Assembly: GCF_011090165.1 (NCBI RefSeq)
Contig: NZ_JAADJT010000003.1
Coordinates: forward strand, 62,001 to 126,000
Source of the DNA: Duganella aceris
Lineage (GTDB): Bacteria; Pseudomonadota; Gammaproteobacteria; Burkholderiales; Burkholderiaceae_D
Direction: 5' to 3'
Length of the DNA stretch: 64,000 bases
Shown here: positions 9,340-17,137 of the stretch, piece by piece
How the letters are laid out: every line of letters starts with the position of its first letter
Numbering within the stretch: the stretch's first letter is position 1
Made by a program: the position numbers and the translations under genes
Notes under the pieces: generated by a model
The model's input: the letters and a program-made list of their open reading frames with translations, nothing else
Databases searched by the model: none
What the model was told of the DNA's origin: nothing

Positions 9340-11190
9340 ATGCCACTGCCAAAATTACCTAGTAAGCCAGCGACTTTACTGCTGGCGAAAGATTATCCCA
9401 AAGCGACAGGGCCGCGCCCGGTTGCCGCCGTCGCGGCGGTCGCCGAAGTAGCGCCCGCGCCGAAGAAAGCGGCGCCTGTCAAAGCAGTCCCTGTATCCAA
9501 AGCAAAGCCGGCCGCCAGCAAGGCGCCGGCCCCGGTCAAATCCAAGGCCGTGGCCGCCGTATTGAAGGCCGCGCCGGCCGTGCTGAAGGCGGCCGCCGCA
9601 GGTGTCGTCGCCCCGGCGCCGGCCCCCGCCCCGGCCCCGGCCAAGCCGAGCGCCAAGGCCAAGCCGGCCCCGGCCGCGCGCGCCAAGGTCACGCCGATCA
9701 CGGCCGAAGCGCCGCATCCGGCCAAGCACAAGCCGAACGAAGTGTCGATCAAATCGTCGACCAGCCGTCACGCCGACCAGACCGGCACCACCAAGCTGTT
9801 CGTGCTCGACACCAACGTGCTGATGCACGATCCATCGTCGCTGTTCCGCTTCGAGGAGCACGACGTCTACCTGCCGATGATGACGCTGGAAGAGCTGGAC
9901 AACCACAAGAAGGGCATGACCGAGGTGGCGCGCAACGCCCGCCAGGTGTCGCGCACCCTGGACGCGCTGGTGTCCAACACCGACGACGACGCCATCGAGA
10001 ACGGCATCCCGCTGTCCAAGCTGGGCAACAAGGACGCCAAGGGCCGCCTGTTCTTCCAGACGCGCCTGCAGACGGCGGACCTGCCGGTCGGCCTGCCGGT
10101 CGGCAAGGCCGACAACCAGATCCTGTCGGTGGTGCGATCGCTGGAATCGGAGCAGGAAGGCCGTCCGGTGGTGCTGGTGTCGAAGGACATCAACATGCGC
10201 ATCAAGGCGCGCGCGCTGGGCCTGCCGGCCGAGGACTACTTCAACGATCACGTGATGGAGGACACCGACCTGCTGTATTCCGGTATCGTCCAGCTGCCGG
10301 ACGACTTCTGGACCAAGCATGGCAAGGACCTGGAGAGCTGGCAGGAAAACAAGAACGGCCAGAGCGCCACGTTCTACCGCGTCACCGGCCCGTTCGTGCC
10401 GTCGTTGCTGGTCAACCAGTTCATCTTCCTGGAGCCGAAGAACGGCGAAACCCCGTTCTACGGCCAGGTCAAGCAGATCAACGGCAAGACCGCCGTGCTG
10501 CAGACGCTGCGCGACTTCAGCCACAACAAGAACAATGTGTGGGGCGTGACCGCGCGCAACCGCGAGCAGAACTTCGCCTTGAACCTGCTGATGAATCCGG
10601 AGTGCGACTTCGTCACGCTGCTGGGCCAGGCCGGCACCGGCAAGACCCTGCTGGCCCTGGCGGCCGGCCTGGCGCAAGTGCTGGAAACCAAACTCTACAA
10701 CGAAATCATCGTCACCCGCGTGACGGTGCCGGTCGGTGAAGACATCGGTTTCCTGCCGGGCACCGAGGAAGAGAAGATGTCGCCATGGATGGGCGCCTTC
10801 GACGACAACCTCGAAGTGCTCAACAAGTCCGACTCGGACGGCGGCGAATGGGGCCGCGCGGCGACGCAGGACCTGATCCGTTCGCGCATCAAGATCAAGT
10901 CGCTCAACTTCATGCGCGGCCGCACCTTCGTCAACAAGTTCCTGATCATCGACGAAGCGCAGAACTTGACGCCGAAGCAGGTCAAGACGCTGGTGACGCG
11001 CGCCGGTCCCGGCACCAAGATCCTGTGCTTGGGCAACATCGCGCAGATCGACACGCCGTACCTGACCGAAGGGTCGAGCGGCCTGACGTATGTGGTGGAT
11101 CGTTTCAAGGGCTGGTCGCACAGCGGTCACGTGACGCTGGCGCGCGGCGAACGCTCGCGTCTGGCGGATCACGCCAGCGAAGTCCTGTAG
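9340..11190 (+). CDS. PIN-PhoH fusion protein (PhoH2-like ATPase with N-terminal low-complexity tail)
   Basis: A 616-residue protein joining a PIN nuclease-like domain (about 151-290, starting KLFVLDTNVLMHDP) to a PhoH P-loop ATPase (about 400-616). Walker A is GQAGTGKT at about 429-436 and Walker B is FLIIDEAQNLTP. PIN-PhoH proteins of this layout have been described as RNA helicase/ribonucleases in other bacteria. The first 140 residues are an alanine/proline/lysine-rich stretch with no visible fold, absent from minimal PhoH2 proteins. ATG 9340 is used; a TTG at 9325 would add five residues. It is followed by a strong terminator. Confidence 0.9.
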   Translation: MPLPKLPSKPATLLLAKDYPKATGPRPVAAVAAVAEVAPAPKKAAPVKAVPVSKAKPAASKAPAPVKSKAVAAVLKAAPAVLKAAAAGVVAPAPAPAPAPAKPSAKAKPAPAARAKVTPITAEAPHPAKHKPNEVSIKSSTSRHADQTGTTKLFVLDTNVLMHDPSSLFRFEEHDVYLPMMTLEELDNHKKGMTEVARNARQVSRTLDALVSNTDDDAIENGIPLSKLGNKDAKGRLFFQTRLQTADLPVGLPVGKADNQILSVVRSLESEQEGRPVVLVSKDINMRIKARALGLPAEDYFNDHVMEDTDLLYSGIVQLPDDFWTKHGKDLESWQENKNGQSATFYRVTGPFVPSLLVNQFIFLEPKNGETPFYGQVKQINGKTAVLQTLRDFSHNKNNVWGVTARNREQNFALNLLMNPECDFVTLLGQAGTGKTLLALAAGLAQVLETKLYNEIIVTRVTVPVGEDIGFLPGTEEEKMSPWMGAFDDNLEVLNKSDSDGGEWGRAATQDLIRSRIKIKSLNFMRGRTFVNKFLIIDEAQNLTPKQVKTLVTRAGPGTKILCLGNIAQIDTPYLTEGSSGLTYVVDRFKGWSHSGHVTLARGERSRLADHASEVL

Positions 11191-11211
11191 TAGAATCGGA
11201 ACGTACCTGTT

Positions 11212-11248
11212 AAGCCCCGCCGGCAGCGATGCCGGCGGGGCTTTTTTT
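11212..11248 (+). terminator. Rho-independent terminator of the phoH-like gene
   Basis: An 11-base GC stem (GCCCCGCCGGC pairing with GCCGGCGGGGC) with loop AGCGAT is followed by seven T residues ending at 11248. It starts 21 bases after the PIN-PhoH stop. The T run directly abuts the long palindrome that begins at 11249. Confidence 0.95.
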
Positions 11249-11344
11249 AACTCCGGGGTCAGAGCTAAAAACTGGACACGGGCTCTACCGTAGCGGCCGC
11301 TACGGTAGAGCCCGTGTCCAGTTTTTAGCTCTGACCCCGGAGTT
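11249..11344. repeat. Long perfect palindrome, copy 1 (96 bp)
   Basis: Bases 11249-11296 are the exact reverse complement of 11297-11344, with no spacer. The outer end is AACTCCGGGGTCAGAGC, the arm continues through a CTGGACACGGGCTCTA segment, and the centre is CCGTAGCGGCCGCTACGG. Copy 3 at 62594 has nearly the same arms; copy 2 at 46480 has the same outer GGGGTCAG and centre but different arms. It is wedged between the phoH terminator and the stop codon (11345-11347) of the PEP-CTERM gene. No transposase lies nearby. It resembles a REP/BIME or MITE-like interspersed element, but the family is not one I can name. Confidence 0.95.
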
Positions 11345-11983
11345 TTAGCGGCGGCGGCGCGCGACGGCGCCGACCACGGCCAGGCCCGCCAGCAGCATGC
11401 CGTAGGTTTCCGGTTCCGGCACGGCCGCGACCGCCATCAGCGTGTTCGCCGAGAAGCTCTGATAGGCGCCGCCGTTGACCGCGTACTGCACCTGCTGGCC
11501 ACCGTCGCAGCAGCCCTCCAGGCCGTAGATGGTCAACGTGTGGTTGCCGGCCGACAGCGCCTGCCCGCTGACCTGGAACACCGAGTTGGTGTTGACGTAG
11601 CTGTGTGCCCACCACATGTCGCTGGTGTTCAGCGCCACCGCGTGGCCGTCGAGGAACACGGCGCCGCCGTTACCGAAGTCGACCCCGGCGCGGAACGAGT
11701 ACGTGGCGTCGCTGGCCACGCCGAAACTGATGTTGGACTTGAAGGCGATGTTGCTGGCGCCGGCGCCGAACAGCGACTGGTTGGAGACAATGTCGTAATT
11801 ATTCAACACGGTTGCGCCGTATGGCGATGCGCCGACGGCGGCGTCGACCACGCTGCGGTAGTCCAGCGCCGTGGCTTGCGCGCCGGCGTTCGAGTAGCCG
11901 GTCTGGAAGGTGATGACGGCGGCATCGGCGCCGCCGGCGACGGCCATGGCCAGCGCCAGAGCGGTGAGTGTGCGGTTCTTCAT
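11345..11983 (-). CDS. PEP-CTERM sorting domain protein with CCxG motif
   Basis: A 212-residue secreted protein. Residues 1-22 form a signal peptide ending in ADA. The C-terminus VPEPETYGMLLAGLAVVGAV followed by RRRR is a textbook PEP-CTERM signal, recognised by exosortase (EpsH/XrtA-type) in exopolysaccharide-producing bacteria. A LEGCCDGGQQ segment in the middle part resembles the CCxG subfamily of PEP-CTERM proteins; the two adjacent cysteines may form a disulfide after export. No exosortase is in the window, so sorting must be provided elsewhere. The stop codon directly abuts the 96-bp palindrome, so any transcript running through would end in a very long hairpin. Specific function unknown. 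Confidence 0.9.
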   Translation of the reverse strand: MKNRTLTALALAMAVAGGADAAVITFQTGYSNAGAQATALDYRSVVDAAVGASPYGATVLNNYDIVSNQSLFGAGASNIAFKSNISFGVASDATYSFRAGVDFGNGGAVFLDGHAVALNTSDMWWAHSYVNTNSVFQVSGQALSAGNHTLTIYGLEGCCDGGQQVQYAVNGGAYQSFSANTLMAVAAVPEPETYGMLLAGLAVVGAVARRRR

Positions 11984-12055
11984 GGTGTATCCCCTGTATG
12001 GTTGGTTGAACTAAGCATGGCGCTTGACCAGGTACGGGGATGGGGGACCGTGGCG

Positions 12056-12077
12056 AGTATCTTTCTTTAAAGATACT
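12056..12077. other. Short inverted repeat in the PEP-CTERM/HicB intergenic region
   Basis: AGTATCTTT and AAAGATACT form a perfect 9-bp inverted repeat around CTTT, 73 bases upstream of the PEP-CTERM start in an AT-rich patch. It could be an operator or hairpin; nothing identifies a regulator. Nothing else was recognised in this 281-base intergenic region. Confidence 0.5.
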
Positions 12078-12264
12078 TAAAATGCACTTAAGCATTAATT
12101 GAATGGTATCCGAGGCAATTGTCGATGTCAATCATTCAAAGCGGGGAATAGAGGGGTGTTCGGCCTCGACGACGAAATCGCTTGAAACCCGCCGCGACCT
12201 GTATGACACTGGATGTCCAAGTCATTGATTTCACCGGCCTTTCCGATTACAGCGGAGGTAAGAC

Positions 12265-12549
12265 ATGGATATCCCTATCTTGATCCGTAGGAAAGACGGC
12301 CTGCGCTACGGCGTCACCGTGCCCGACATGCCCGGCTGCGTCACCACCGGCGACACCGTGGACAAGGCGATGAGCAACGCCACCAAGGCCATCTACGGCC
12401 ACATCGGCCAGCTGGTGCGCCAGGGCCGCGCCTTCGAAATCAAACCGTCCGAAGTCGAGACCCTGTCGCAGGAACCGGACTACGCCGGCGGCATCTGGGC
12501 GCTGGTCAGCCTCGACCTGTCGAAACTTGACGATCCGCCCGAGGGTTGA
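12265..12549 (+). CDS. HicB-like protein (orphan antitoxin-type domain)
   Basis: A 94-residue protein of the HicB-like/DUF1902 group. DGLRYGVTVPDMPGCVTTGDT is the typical partly degraded RNase H-fold segment of HicB antitoxins and of free-standing HicB-like proteins. It has a good GGAGG site before the ATG. No HicA toxin gene is visible on either side, and no obvious C-terminal DNA-binding domain is present. Its last 44 bases overlap the 3' end of the convergent PepSY gene. It may be a solitary domain with a regulatory role rather than part of a toxin-antitoxin pair. Confidence 0.8.
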   Translation: MDIPILIRRKDGLRYGVTVPDMPGCVTTGDTVDKAMSNATKAIYGHIGQLVRQGRAFEIKPSEVETLSQEPDYAGGIWALVSLDLSKLDDPPEG

Positions 12550-13816
12550 CCGTCCGCGTCACGCCGCGCCGCTGCGCCGCCGTCGCCAGCCGCGAGGCGC
12601 GCTTGCGCCACCAGATGATCACCCCGGTCACGCTCAGCACCGCCACCACCACCCCCATGAACGAGATCAGGATCCGTCCCGGCAGGCCGAGGATGCGCCC
12701 CGAGTGCAGCGGGAATTGCGCCTGGACGAAGATGTCGGCCGCCGTGCCCTTCCATGGCTGGCGGTCGCCGACCAGGCGCCCGTCGCCGCCGTCGAAATAC
12801 AGCACCGCCGGGCCGACGCCGCCGGCGCCGTGGTCGTCGCCCGGCTTGAAGAAGCTGACGCCGTAGATGCCGAACTCCTGCGAATAGAAGATGCTGCCGG
12901 CCGGCTCGGCCCATTGCCGCCGCCGCGCCTCGTCGCTGGCGGTCTGGACGATGTCGGCGTAGGCGATGCGCGGTTCGATCGGGTGGTGCTTGTCGGCCAT
13001 CGGCCGGGTGTCGAACGGCGACGGCGTCACCTTGGACACCTTCTGCATCACCGGATAGAAGATCTCGCTGTACAGGTTCAGTGAAAACGCGGTGAACGCC
13101 AGGATGAACAAGAGCGCCCAGGTCCACAGGCTGAAGGCGCGGTGCAGGTCGAAGTTAAGCTTGCTGCTGCCGCCGTTCCAGCGCACCTTCCACGCCGGCT
13201 GCCAGCGCTGCCACCAGCTCTTGCCGGCCGGCGACGGCTGGACGTCGGCCGGCAAGCGCTGATGGCGGCGCACCGGTAAGGTCAGGTAGAAGCCGACGAA
13301 GCTGTCGAGCACCCACACCATCGCGATGCCGCCCATCAGCCACAGCCCCCAGCGGTCGATGCCCCACAGCTCGGGCAGATGCAGCGTGTAGTGGAAGCGG
13401 TACAGGAAGGAGACGAAGGTCTCCTTGGTGATCGGCCACACCGCGCCCCACTCGCGCTTGCCCAGCTCGGCGCCGCTGACCGGGTCGACGAACACCTGGT
13501 TGAAGCCGGGCTCGGCCAGCTTTTGCGTCGCCGGATCGACCCTGGCGCTGATGCCGAAGGCGATCGACTCGCCCTGTTGCGCGTGCAGCGGCACGAACGA
13601 CACGCGCGCCTGCGGATAGCGCGCCTCGATCTGCCGCGCCAACGCCAGCGACGCCTGCGCCGGGCCGGCGGTATGGGCTTCCATCAGGTGCGGATTGAGC
13701 AGGTCGTCGAGCTCGTGATCCCACGAAATGATGGCGCCGGTGACGCCGCTGATAAATAAAAAGCCGGCGATCAGCAGGCCGGCGTAGCGGTGTATCAAAG
13801 TCCAGAAAGCGCGCAC
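12506..13816 (-). CDS. PepSY-associated transmembrane protein (siderophore-uptake linked)
   Basis: A 436-residue inner-membrane protein of the PepSY_TM family, with about four membrane helices and large periplasmic loops. The N-terminus RAFWTLIHRYAGLLIAGFL is characteristic, and later come WGLWLMGGIAMVWVLDSFVG and a final helix before the basic C-terminus. Such proteins commonly sit beside TonB-dependent siderophore receptors and are thought to reduce ferric-siderophores or assist release; here the receptor gene lies 52 bases upstream. The start is probably the GTG at 13814-13816, which has GAGG five bases upstream; a GTG at 13822 overlaps that site. The 3' end overlaps hicB antisense. Confidence 0.88.
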   Translation of the reverse strand: MRAFWTLIHRYAGLLIAGFLFISGVTGAIISWDHELDDLLNPHLMEAHTAGPAQASLALARQIEARYPQARVSFVPLHAQQGESIAFGISARVDPATQKLAEPGFNQVFVDPVSGAELGKREWGAVWPITKETFVSFLYRFHYTLHLPELWGIDRWGLWLMGGIAMVWVLDSFVGFYLTLPVRRHQRLPADVQPSPAGKSWWQRWQPAWKVRWNGGSSKLNFDLHRAFSLWTWALLFILAFTAFSLNLYSEIFYPVMQKVSKVTPSPFDTRPMADKHHPIEPRIAYADIVQTASDEARRRQWAEPAGSIFYSQEFGIYGVSFFKPGDDHGAGGVGPAVLYFDGGDGRLVGDRQPWKGTAADIFVQAQFPLHSGRILGLPGRILISFMGVVVAVLSVTGVIIWWRKRASRLATAAQRRGVTRTVNPRADRQVSTGRG

Positions 13817-13868
13817 GATCACCTCGCGTGATGAGGGACCGGCGCCGCGACGGCGCCGGCCCCGTGGG

Positions 13869-16100
13869 TTAGAAGCGGTACTTCAGCGTCAGCGTCGCCT
13901 GGCGCGGCGCGGCGTAAGTGATCGCGCCGTAGGCGGCGAACATGCCGAAGTGCTTTTTGTCGAAGGCGTTGTTGACGTTCAGCTGCGCCGACAGGTTGTT
14001 GCTGATGTCGTAGCGCGCCATCAGGTTGACCAGGCTGAAGCCATCCTGCTCGATCCGGCCGTGGCTGGTGTTGGTGGCCGGCGCGTTCGGGTCCAGCGTG
14101 TAGGTGCGGCCTTCCCAGTTGACGCCGCCGCCGACGGTCAGCTTGCTCAGCTCGCCCGGCAGGCGGTAGGTAGTGTAGACGCGGAACAGCTTGCGCGGAT
14201 AGATGCTGTTGAAGTCGTCGCCGTTGGCGTCTTCCGCCTTGAAGTTGGTGTAGCCGGCGGTGGCGTTCCAGCCCTTGGCCAACTCGCCCGAGATCTCCAG
14301 CTCGACGCCCTTGCTGGTGGCGCCCTTGCTGCCGACGTAGTACGCCTCCGGCGCCAGCGGACCGGTGCCGTCGCGATCGACCAGGCCGGCGGCCTGCCCC
14401 AGGTTGTCCTGCTTGATCTTGAAGATCGCCGCCGACAGGTTCAGGCGGCCGCCGAAATATTCGCCCTTGATGCCGGCTTCGATGTTCTTGCCGGTGATCG
14501 GGTCCAGCGTGCCGCCGCCGAAGTCCTTGTAGTTCTGCGGCTGGAAGATCTCGGTGTAGCTGGCGTAGGCCGAGTAGGTGTCGTTGAGGTCGTAGACCAG
14601 GCCGGCGTACGGCGTCACTTCGTGGTCGTTCTTCAGCTCGTAGGCCGGGGTGTACAGGCCGACGCCGGTTTTCTTGTAGTCGCTGACGCGGGCGCCGATG
14701 ATCAGCTTGAGCGGCTCGGCGAGCGAGAAGCGCGCCACGCCGTACAAGGCTTCCTGCTTGGTGACGCTGTTTTCGTAGAAGGTCGGCGCGCCCCAGCTCG
14801 GGGTCGGATAAGCGGCGCCGTTCCAGTTGTTGAAGTTGCCGATGTCCGGGTTCTGGCTGCCGAAATCGGCGGCTCGGCTGTCGGAGGCGAACTTCTGTTC
14901 CGAATACTGGTAGCCGAACGCGGCCTCATGCTTGCGGCCGAACAGCTGGAACGGACCGCTGGCGTGCAGGCCGAAGTCGTTCTGCGTGGTATGGGTCAGG
15001 TAGGAGCCGGCGAACGGGAACATGCCAAGGCCGGTCGCGCGGTCGGGCACGCCGGACACGTACAGCAGATAGGAGTCGGCCTTGCGGTCGCTGCGGGTGG
15101 CGGAGGCGCGCAGCTTCCAGCCGCTGTCGAATTCGTGTTCCAGGGTGGCGAAGTAGTTGTCGTATTCGGTTTTCCAGCTGGTCCAGCCGGCGGACGAGGT
15201 TTTCGACACGTCCCAATTGGTCAGCGAGCCGTCGGTGTACCAGTACGGCAGGCCGCCCCACATCGGGCCTTTCGGATCGGTTTGCTGGTAGCTGTAGCCG
15301 ATCGACAGCAGCGTCTTCGGCGTCAGGTCGGCGTCGACGGTGGCGTAGATGGTCTTGCTCTTGTTTTCCACCAGGTCGATCCAGCTGTCGCGCTGGGTGT
15401 ATTCGCCGACCACGCGGGCGCGCACGGCGCCGTCCCTGGTCAGCGGGGTCGACACGTCGGCCATGGCGCGGCGTTCCTGCCAGCTGCCGATGCCGATTTC
15501 GGCCGAGCCGGTCAGCTCCTTGCTGGTGGCGTGCTTGCGCACCAGGTTGATCGCGGCCGACGGATTGCCGGCGCCGGTCATCAGGCCGGTGGCGCCGCGC
15601 ACCACTTCGACCCGGTCATAGATCGACAGCGAGCCGGTGACCTCGCCCGAGCTCCAGGCCTGGTCCCAGGTGGTCGGGATGCCGTCGATCTGCAGGTTGT
15701 CGATATCGAAGCCGCGCGAGGTGAAGCCGGCGCGGTTGGTTTCATACTGGTTGACCGAGACGCCGGTGACGTTGTTGACCACGTCGGTGACGGTGGTCAG
15801 GCCCTGGTCTTCGATACGCTGCTGGGTGACGACGGTGACCGACTGCGGCGTGTCGCGCAACGACATGCTCAGCGGCAGAGCGGTCTTGGTGCGGCCGGTG
15901 GTGTAGGAACCGGTGCCCTCGGTGGTATCGCTCATCTTCTGCGCGGAGATCTGAATCTGCGGCAGCACGGCGGCCGACTGCTGCGCAGCCTCGGCATGCG
16001 CCTGCGCCTGCGCCTGCGCCACCAACGGCGCCGCGAGCGCCACCAAGACCGCCAACCGCTTCAATTCAAAACGCCCGTGGGCGTGTGCAAGCTTATCCAT
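13869..16100 (-). CDS. TonB-dependent siderophore receptor (FhuE/FpvA-like)
   Basis: A 743-residue outer-membrane receptor for a ferric siderophore. The signal peptide covers about residues 1-32, followed by a plug domain (about 65-180: LRDTPQSVTVVTQQRIEDQG, then NLQIDGIPTTW and RVEVVRGATGLMTG) and a 22-strand barrel ending in TLKYRF with terminal phenylalanine. The plug signature is that of the TonB-siderophore group that includes FhuE (coprogen, rhodotorulic acid) and FpvA. The exact siderophore cannot be read. ATG at 16100 has GGGGA upstream, and a Fur box lies about 42-60 bases upstream. Together with the PepSY gene it forms an iron-starvation unit. Confidence 0.92.
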   Translation of the reverse strand: MDKLAHAHGRFELKRLAVLVALAAPLVAQAQAQAHAEAAQQSAAVLPQIQISAQKMSDTTEGTGSYTTGRTKTALPLSMSLRDTPQSVTVVTQQRIEDQGLTTVTDVVNNVTGVSVNQYETNRAGFTSRGFDIDNLQIDGIPTTWDQAWSSGEVTGSLSIYDRVEVVRGATGLMTGAGNPSAAINLVRKHATSKELTGSAEIGIGSWQERRAMADVSTPLTRDGAVRARVVGEYTQRDSWIDLVENKSKTIYATVDADLTPKTLLSIGYSYQQTDPKGPMWGGLPYWYTDGSLTNWDVSKTSSAGWTSWKTEYDNYFATLEHEFDSGWKLRASATRSDRKADSYLLYVSGVPDRATGLGMFPFAGSYLTHTTQNDFGLHASGPFQLFGRKHEAAFGYQYSEQKFASDSRAADFGSQNPDIGNFNNWNGAAYPTPSWGAPTFYENSVTKQEALYGVARFSLAEPLKLIIGARVSDYKKTGVGLYTPAYELKNDHEVTPYAGLVYDLNDTYSAYASYTEIFQPQNYKDFGGGTLDPITGKNIEAGIKGEYFGGRLNLSAAIFKIKQDNLGQAAGLVDRDGTGPLAPEAYYVGSKGATSKGVELEISGELAKGWNATAGYTNFKAEDANGDDFNSIYPRKLFRVYTTYRLPGELSKLTVGGGVNWEGRTYTLDPNAPATNTSHGRIEQDGFSLVNLMARYDISNNLSAQLNVNNAFDKKHFGMFAAYGAITYAAPRQATLTLKYRF

Positions 16101-16141
16101 CTAATCCCCAGTCAACAATGCAAATAAATTATGAGAATGTG

Positions 16142-16160
16142 AATGATAACGATTCTCATT
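16142..16160 (-). promoter_or_regulatory. fur box: Fur box upstream of the siderophore receptor
   Basis: AATGATAACGATTCTCATT closely matches the Fur consensus; the 7-1-7 core TGATAAC-G-ATTCTCA at 16144-16158 differs from TGATAAT-N-ATTATCA at two positions. It lies upstream of the receptor start in an AT-rich stretch, as expected for iron-repressed transcription. Confidence 0.88.
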
Positions 16161-16315
16161 CAATTGTCAATGAAAACGGGGAAATAGCATGGTTTTTTAC
16201 TCAAATTAACATGCAGATGACTGATTTACATCAACCAAAGCAAGCAAATACGAGCACCGGAGTTAGCTCAGCGCTACTGTCCATTCAATTGACATCGCAA
16301 ACCGGCGGGCGCACC

Positions 16316-16570
16316 ATGAAGGCAACTTTGATCCATAAGAGGCGTTTTTCTACTCGTCGGCTGCGTTTGCAGAATCCGTTATTTGGAGGCTGCCTAGCTT
16401 ACGTGGTGAATGGCAGATGTGTACTCCGGTATGACAACGAGGCTGGCAAAGACGACCATCGCCACTATGGCAGGCTGGAGCCACCATACAACTACCGGTC
16501 TATCCAACAGTTGATGGCCGACTTTGAGGCGGATATTAAGAGGTGGAACAATGAAAACGGTGACCTTTGA
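16316..16570 (+). CDS. TumE-like toxin of a toxin-antitoxin pair (DUF6516)
   Basis: An 84-residue basic protein resembling the TumE/DUF6516 family of putative ribonuclease toxins. The KATLIHKRRF opening, a CVLRYDNEAGKDDHRHY segment and a YRSIQQLMADFEADIKRW C-terminus fit that family. The ATG at 16316 gives the compact family length; the frame stays open upstream through AT-rich, non-family sequence. The next gene starts inside its end (20-base overlap), the usual toxin-first arrangement. Family assignment is from recalled pattern, so moderate confidence. Confidence 0.72.
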   Translation: MKATLIHKRRFSTRRLRLQNPLFGGCLAYVVNGRCVLRYDNEAGKDDHRHYGRLEPPYNYRSIQQLMADFEADIKRWNNENGDL

Positions 16571-16907
16571 AGTGTGTCCGCCAAAACAAGCGATGACGGA
16601 TCTGGCTCGGGATTGGGAGGCCGACATCCCGGAAACTTCCGCGAAAATGATCTTTGCGTCCGAAGTGCTGCTAGCACAAGTCATGAGCGAAGCGAGATGG
16701 GACATCTTGAAGACGCTTCGCGGCGTCGGCGGCATTCGGGTTGACGAACTCGCCGCGCGCTTGAATCGTGACGTCGAAGGGGTCGAAGCCGACGTTGCGG
16801 CGCTTTTGAACGCTGGCGTTTTAGACGGCGACCAGCAACAACACGTCATCTTCCCCTATGATCAGATTCTCCTTGACCTTCCCACCACGGGAAGGTCTAC
16901 AGTATGA
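16551..16907 (+). CDS. TumA/HVO_A0114-like winged-helix antitoxin
   Basis: A 118-residue protein with a predicted winged helix-turn-helix in its middle (WDILKTLRGVGGIRVDELAA, then RLNRDVEGVEADVAALLNAG), like MarR/HVO_A0114-type DNA-binding proteins that pair with TumE-like toxins. A GAGGTGG site precedes the ATG at 16551. By family it should neutralise the toxin and repress the operon. The CueR-type promoter of the following gene is embedded in its last codons, so copper-controlled transcription of the neighbour begins inside this gene. Confidence 0.72.
   Translation: MKTVTFEVCPPKQAMTDLARDWEADIPETSAKMIFASEVLLAQVMSEARWDILKTLRGVGGIRVDELAARLNRDVEGVEADVAALLNAGVLDGDQQQHVIFPYDQILLDLPTTGRSTV
16873..16903 (+). 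promoter_or_regulatory. CueR-type MerR-family promoter for the copper chaperone
   Basis: A -35 TTGACC (16873-16878) and -10 TACAGT (16898-16903) are separated by 19 bases, the over-long spacing typical of MerR-family promoters. The spacer region holds the dyad ACCTTCCC-ACCACG-GGAAGGT, matching the CueR operator seen upstream of copA/copZ genes. It overlaps the 3' end of the antitoxin gene and ends 32 bases before the chaperone ATG. Confidence 0.92.
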
Positions 16908-16935
16908 TCATCGAAACTTTTTTGAGGGGTAGGCG

Positions 16936-17136
16936 ATGTATCAGTTGCAAGTGGAAAACATGAGCTGCGGGCACTGCGTGGGGGCGGTGACGAAGGCGGT
17001 CCAGGCCGTTGATGCGGCGGCCAAGGTCGAGATCGACCTGGCCAGCAAATCGGTCAAGATCGACAGCGCCAGCGATCTGGCGCCGCTGACGTCGGCCATC
17101 GCCGATGCCGGCTATCCGGTCGTCAGCGCGGCCTGA
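16936..17136 (+). CDS. copZ: CopZ-like heavy-metal-associated copper chaperone
   Basis: A 66-residue protein consisting of a single HMA domain with the metal-binding motif MSCGHC at about residues 9-14. It is a cytoplasmic Cu(I) chaperone that normally passes copper to CopA or to the CueR sensor. The CueR-type promoter immediately upstream supports copper rather than mercury or zinc. No copA or cueR gene is in the window. Its stop is one base from the convergent GST stop. Confidence 0.92.
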   Translation: MYQLQVENMSCGHCVGAVTKAVQAVDAAAKVEIDLASKSVKIDSASDLAPLTSAIADAGYPVVSAA

Positions 17137-17137
17137 G

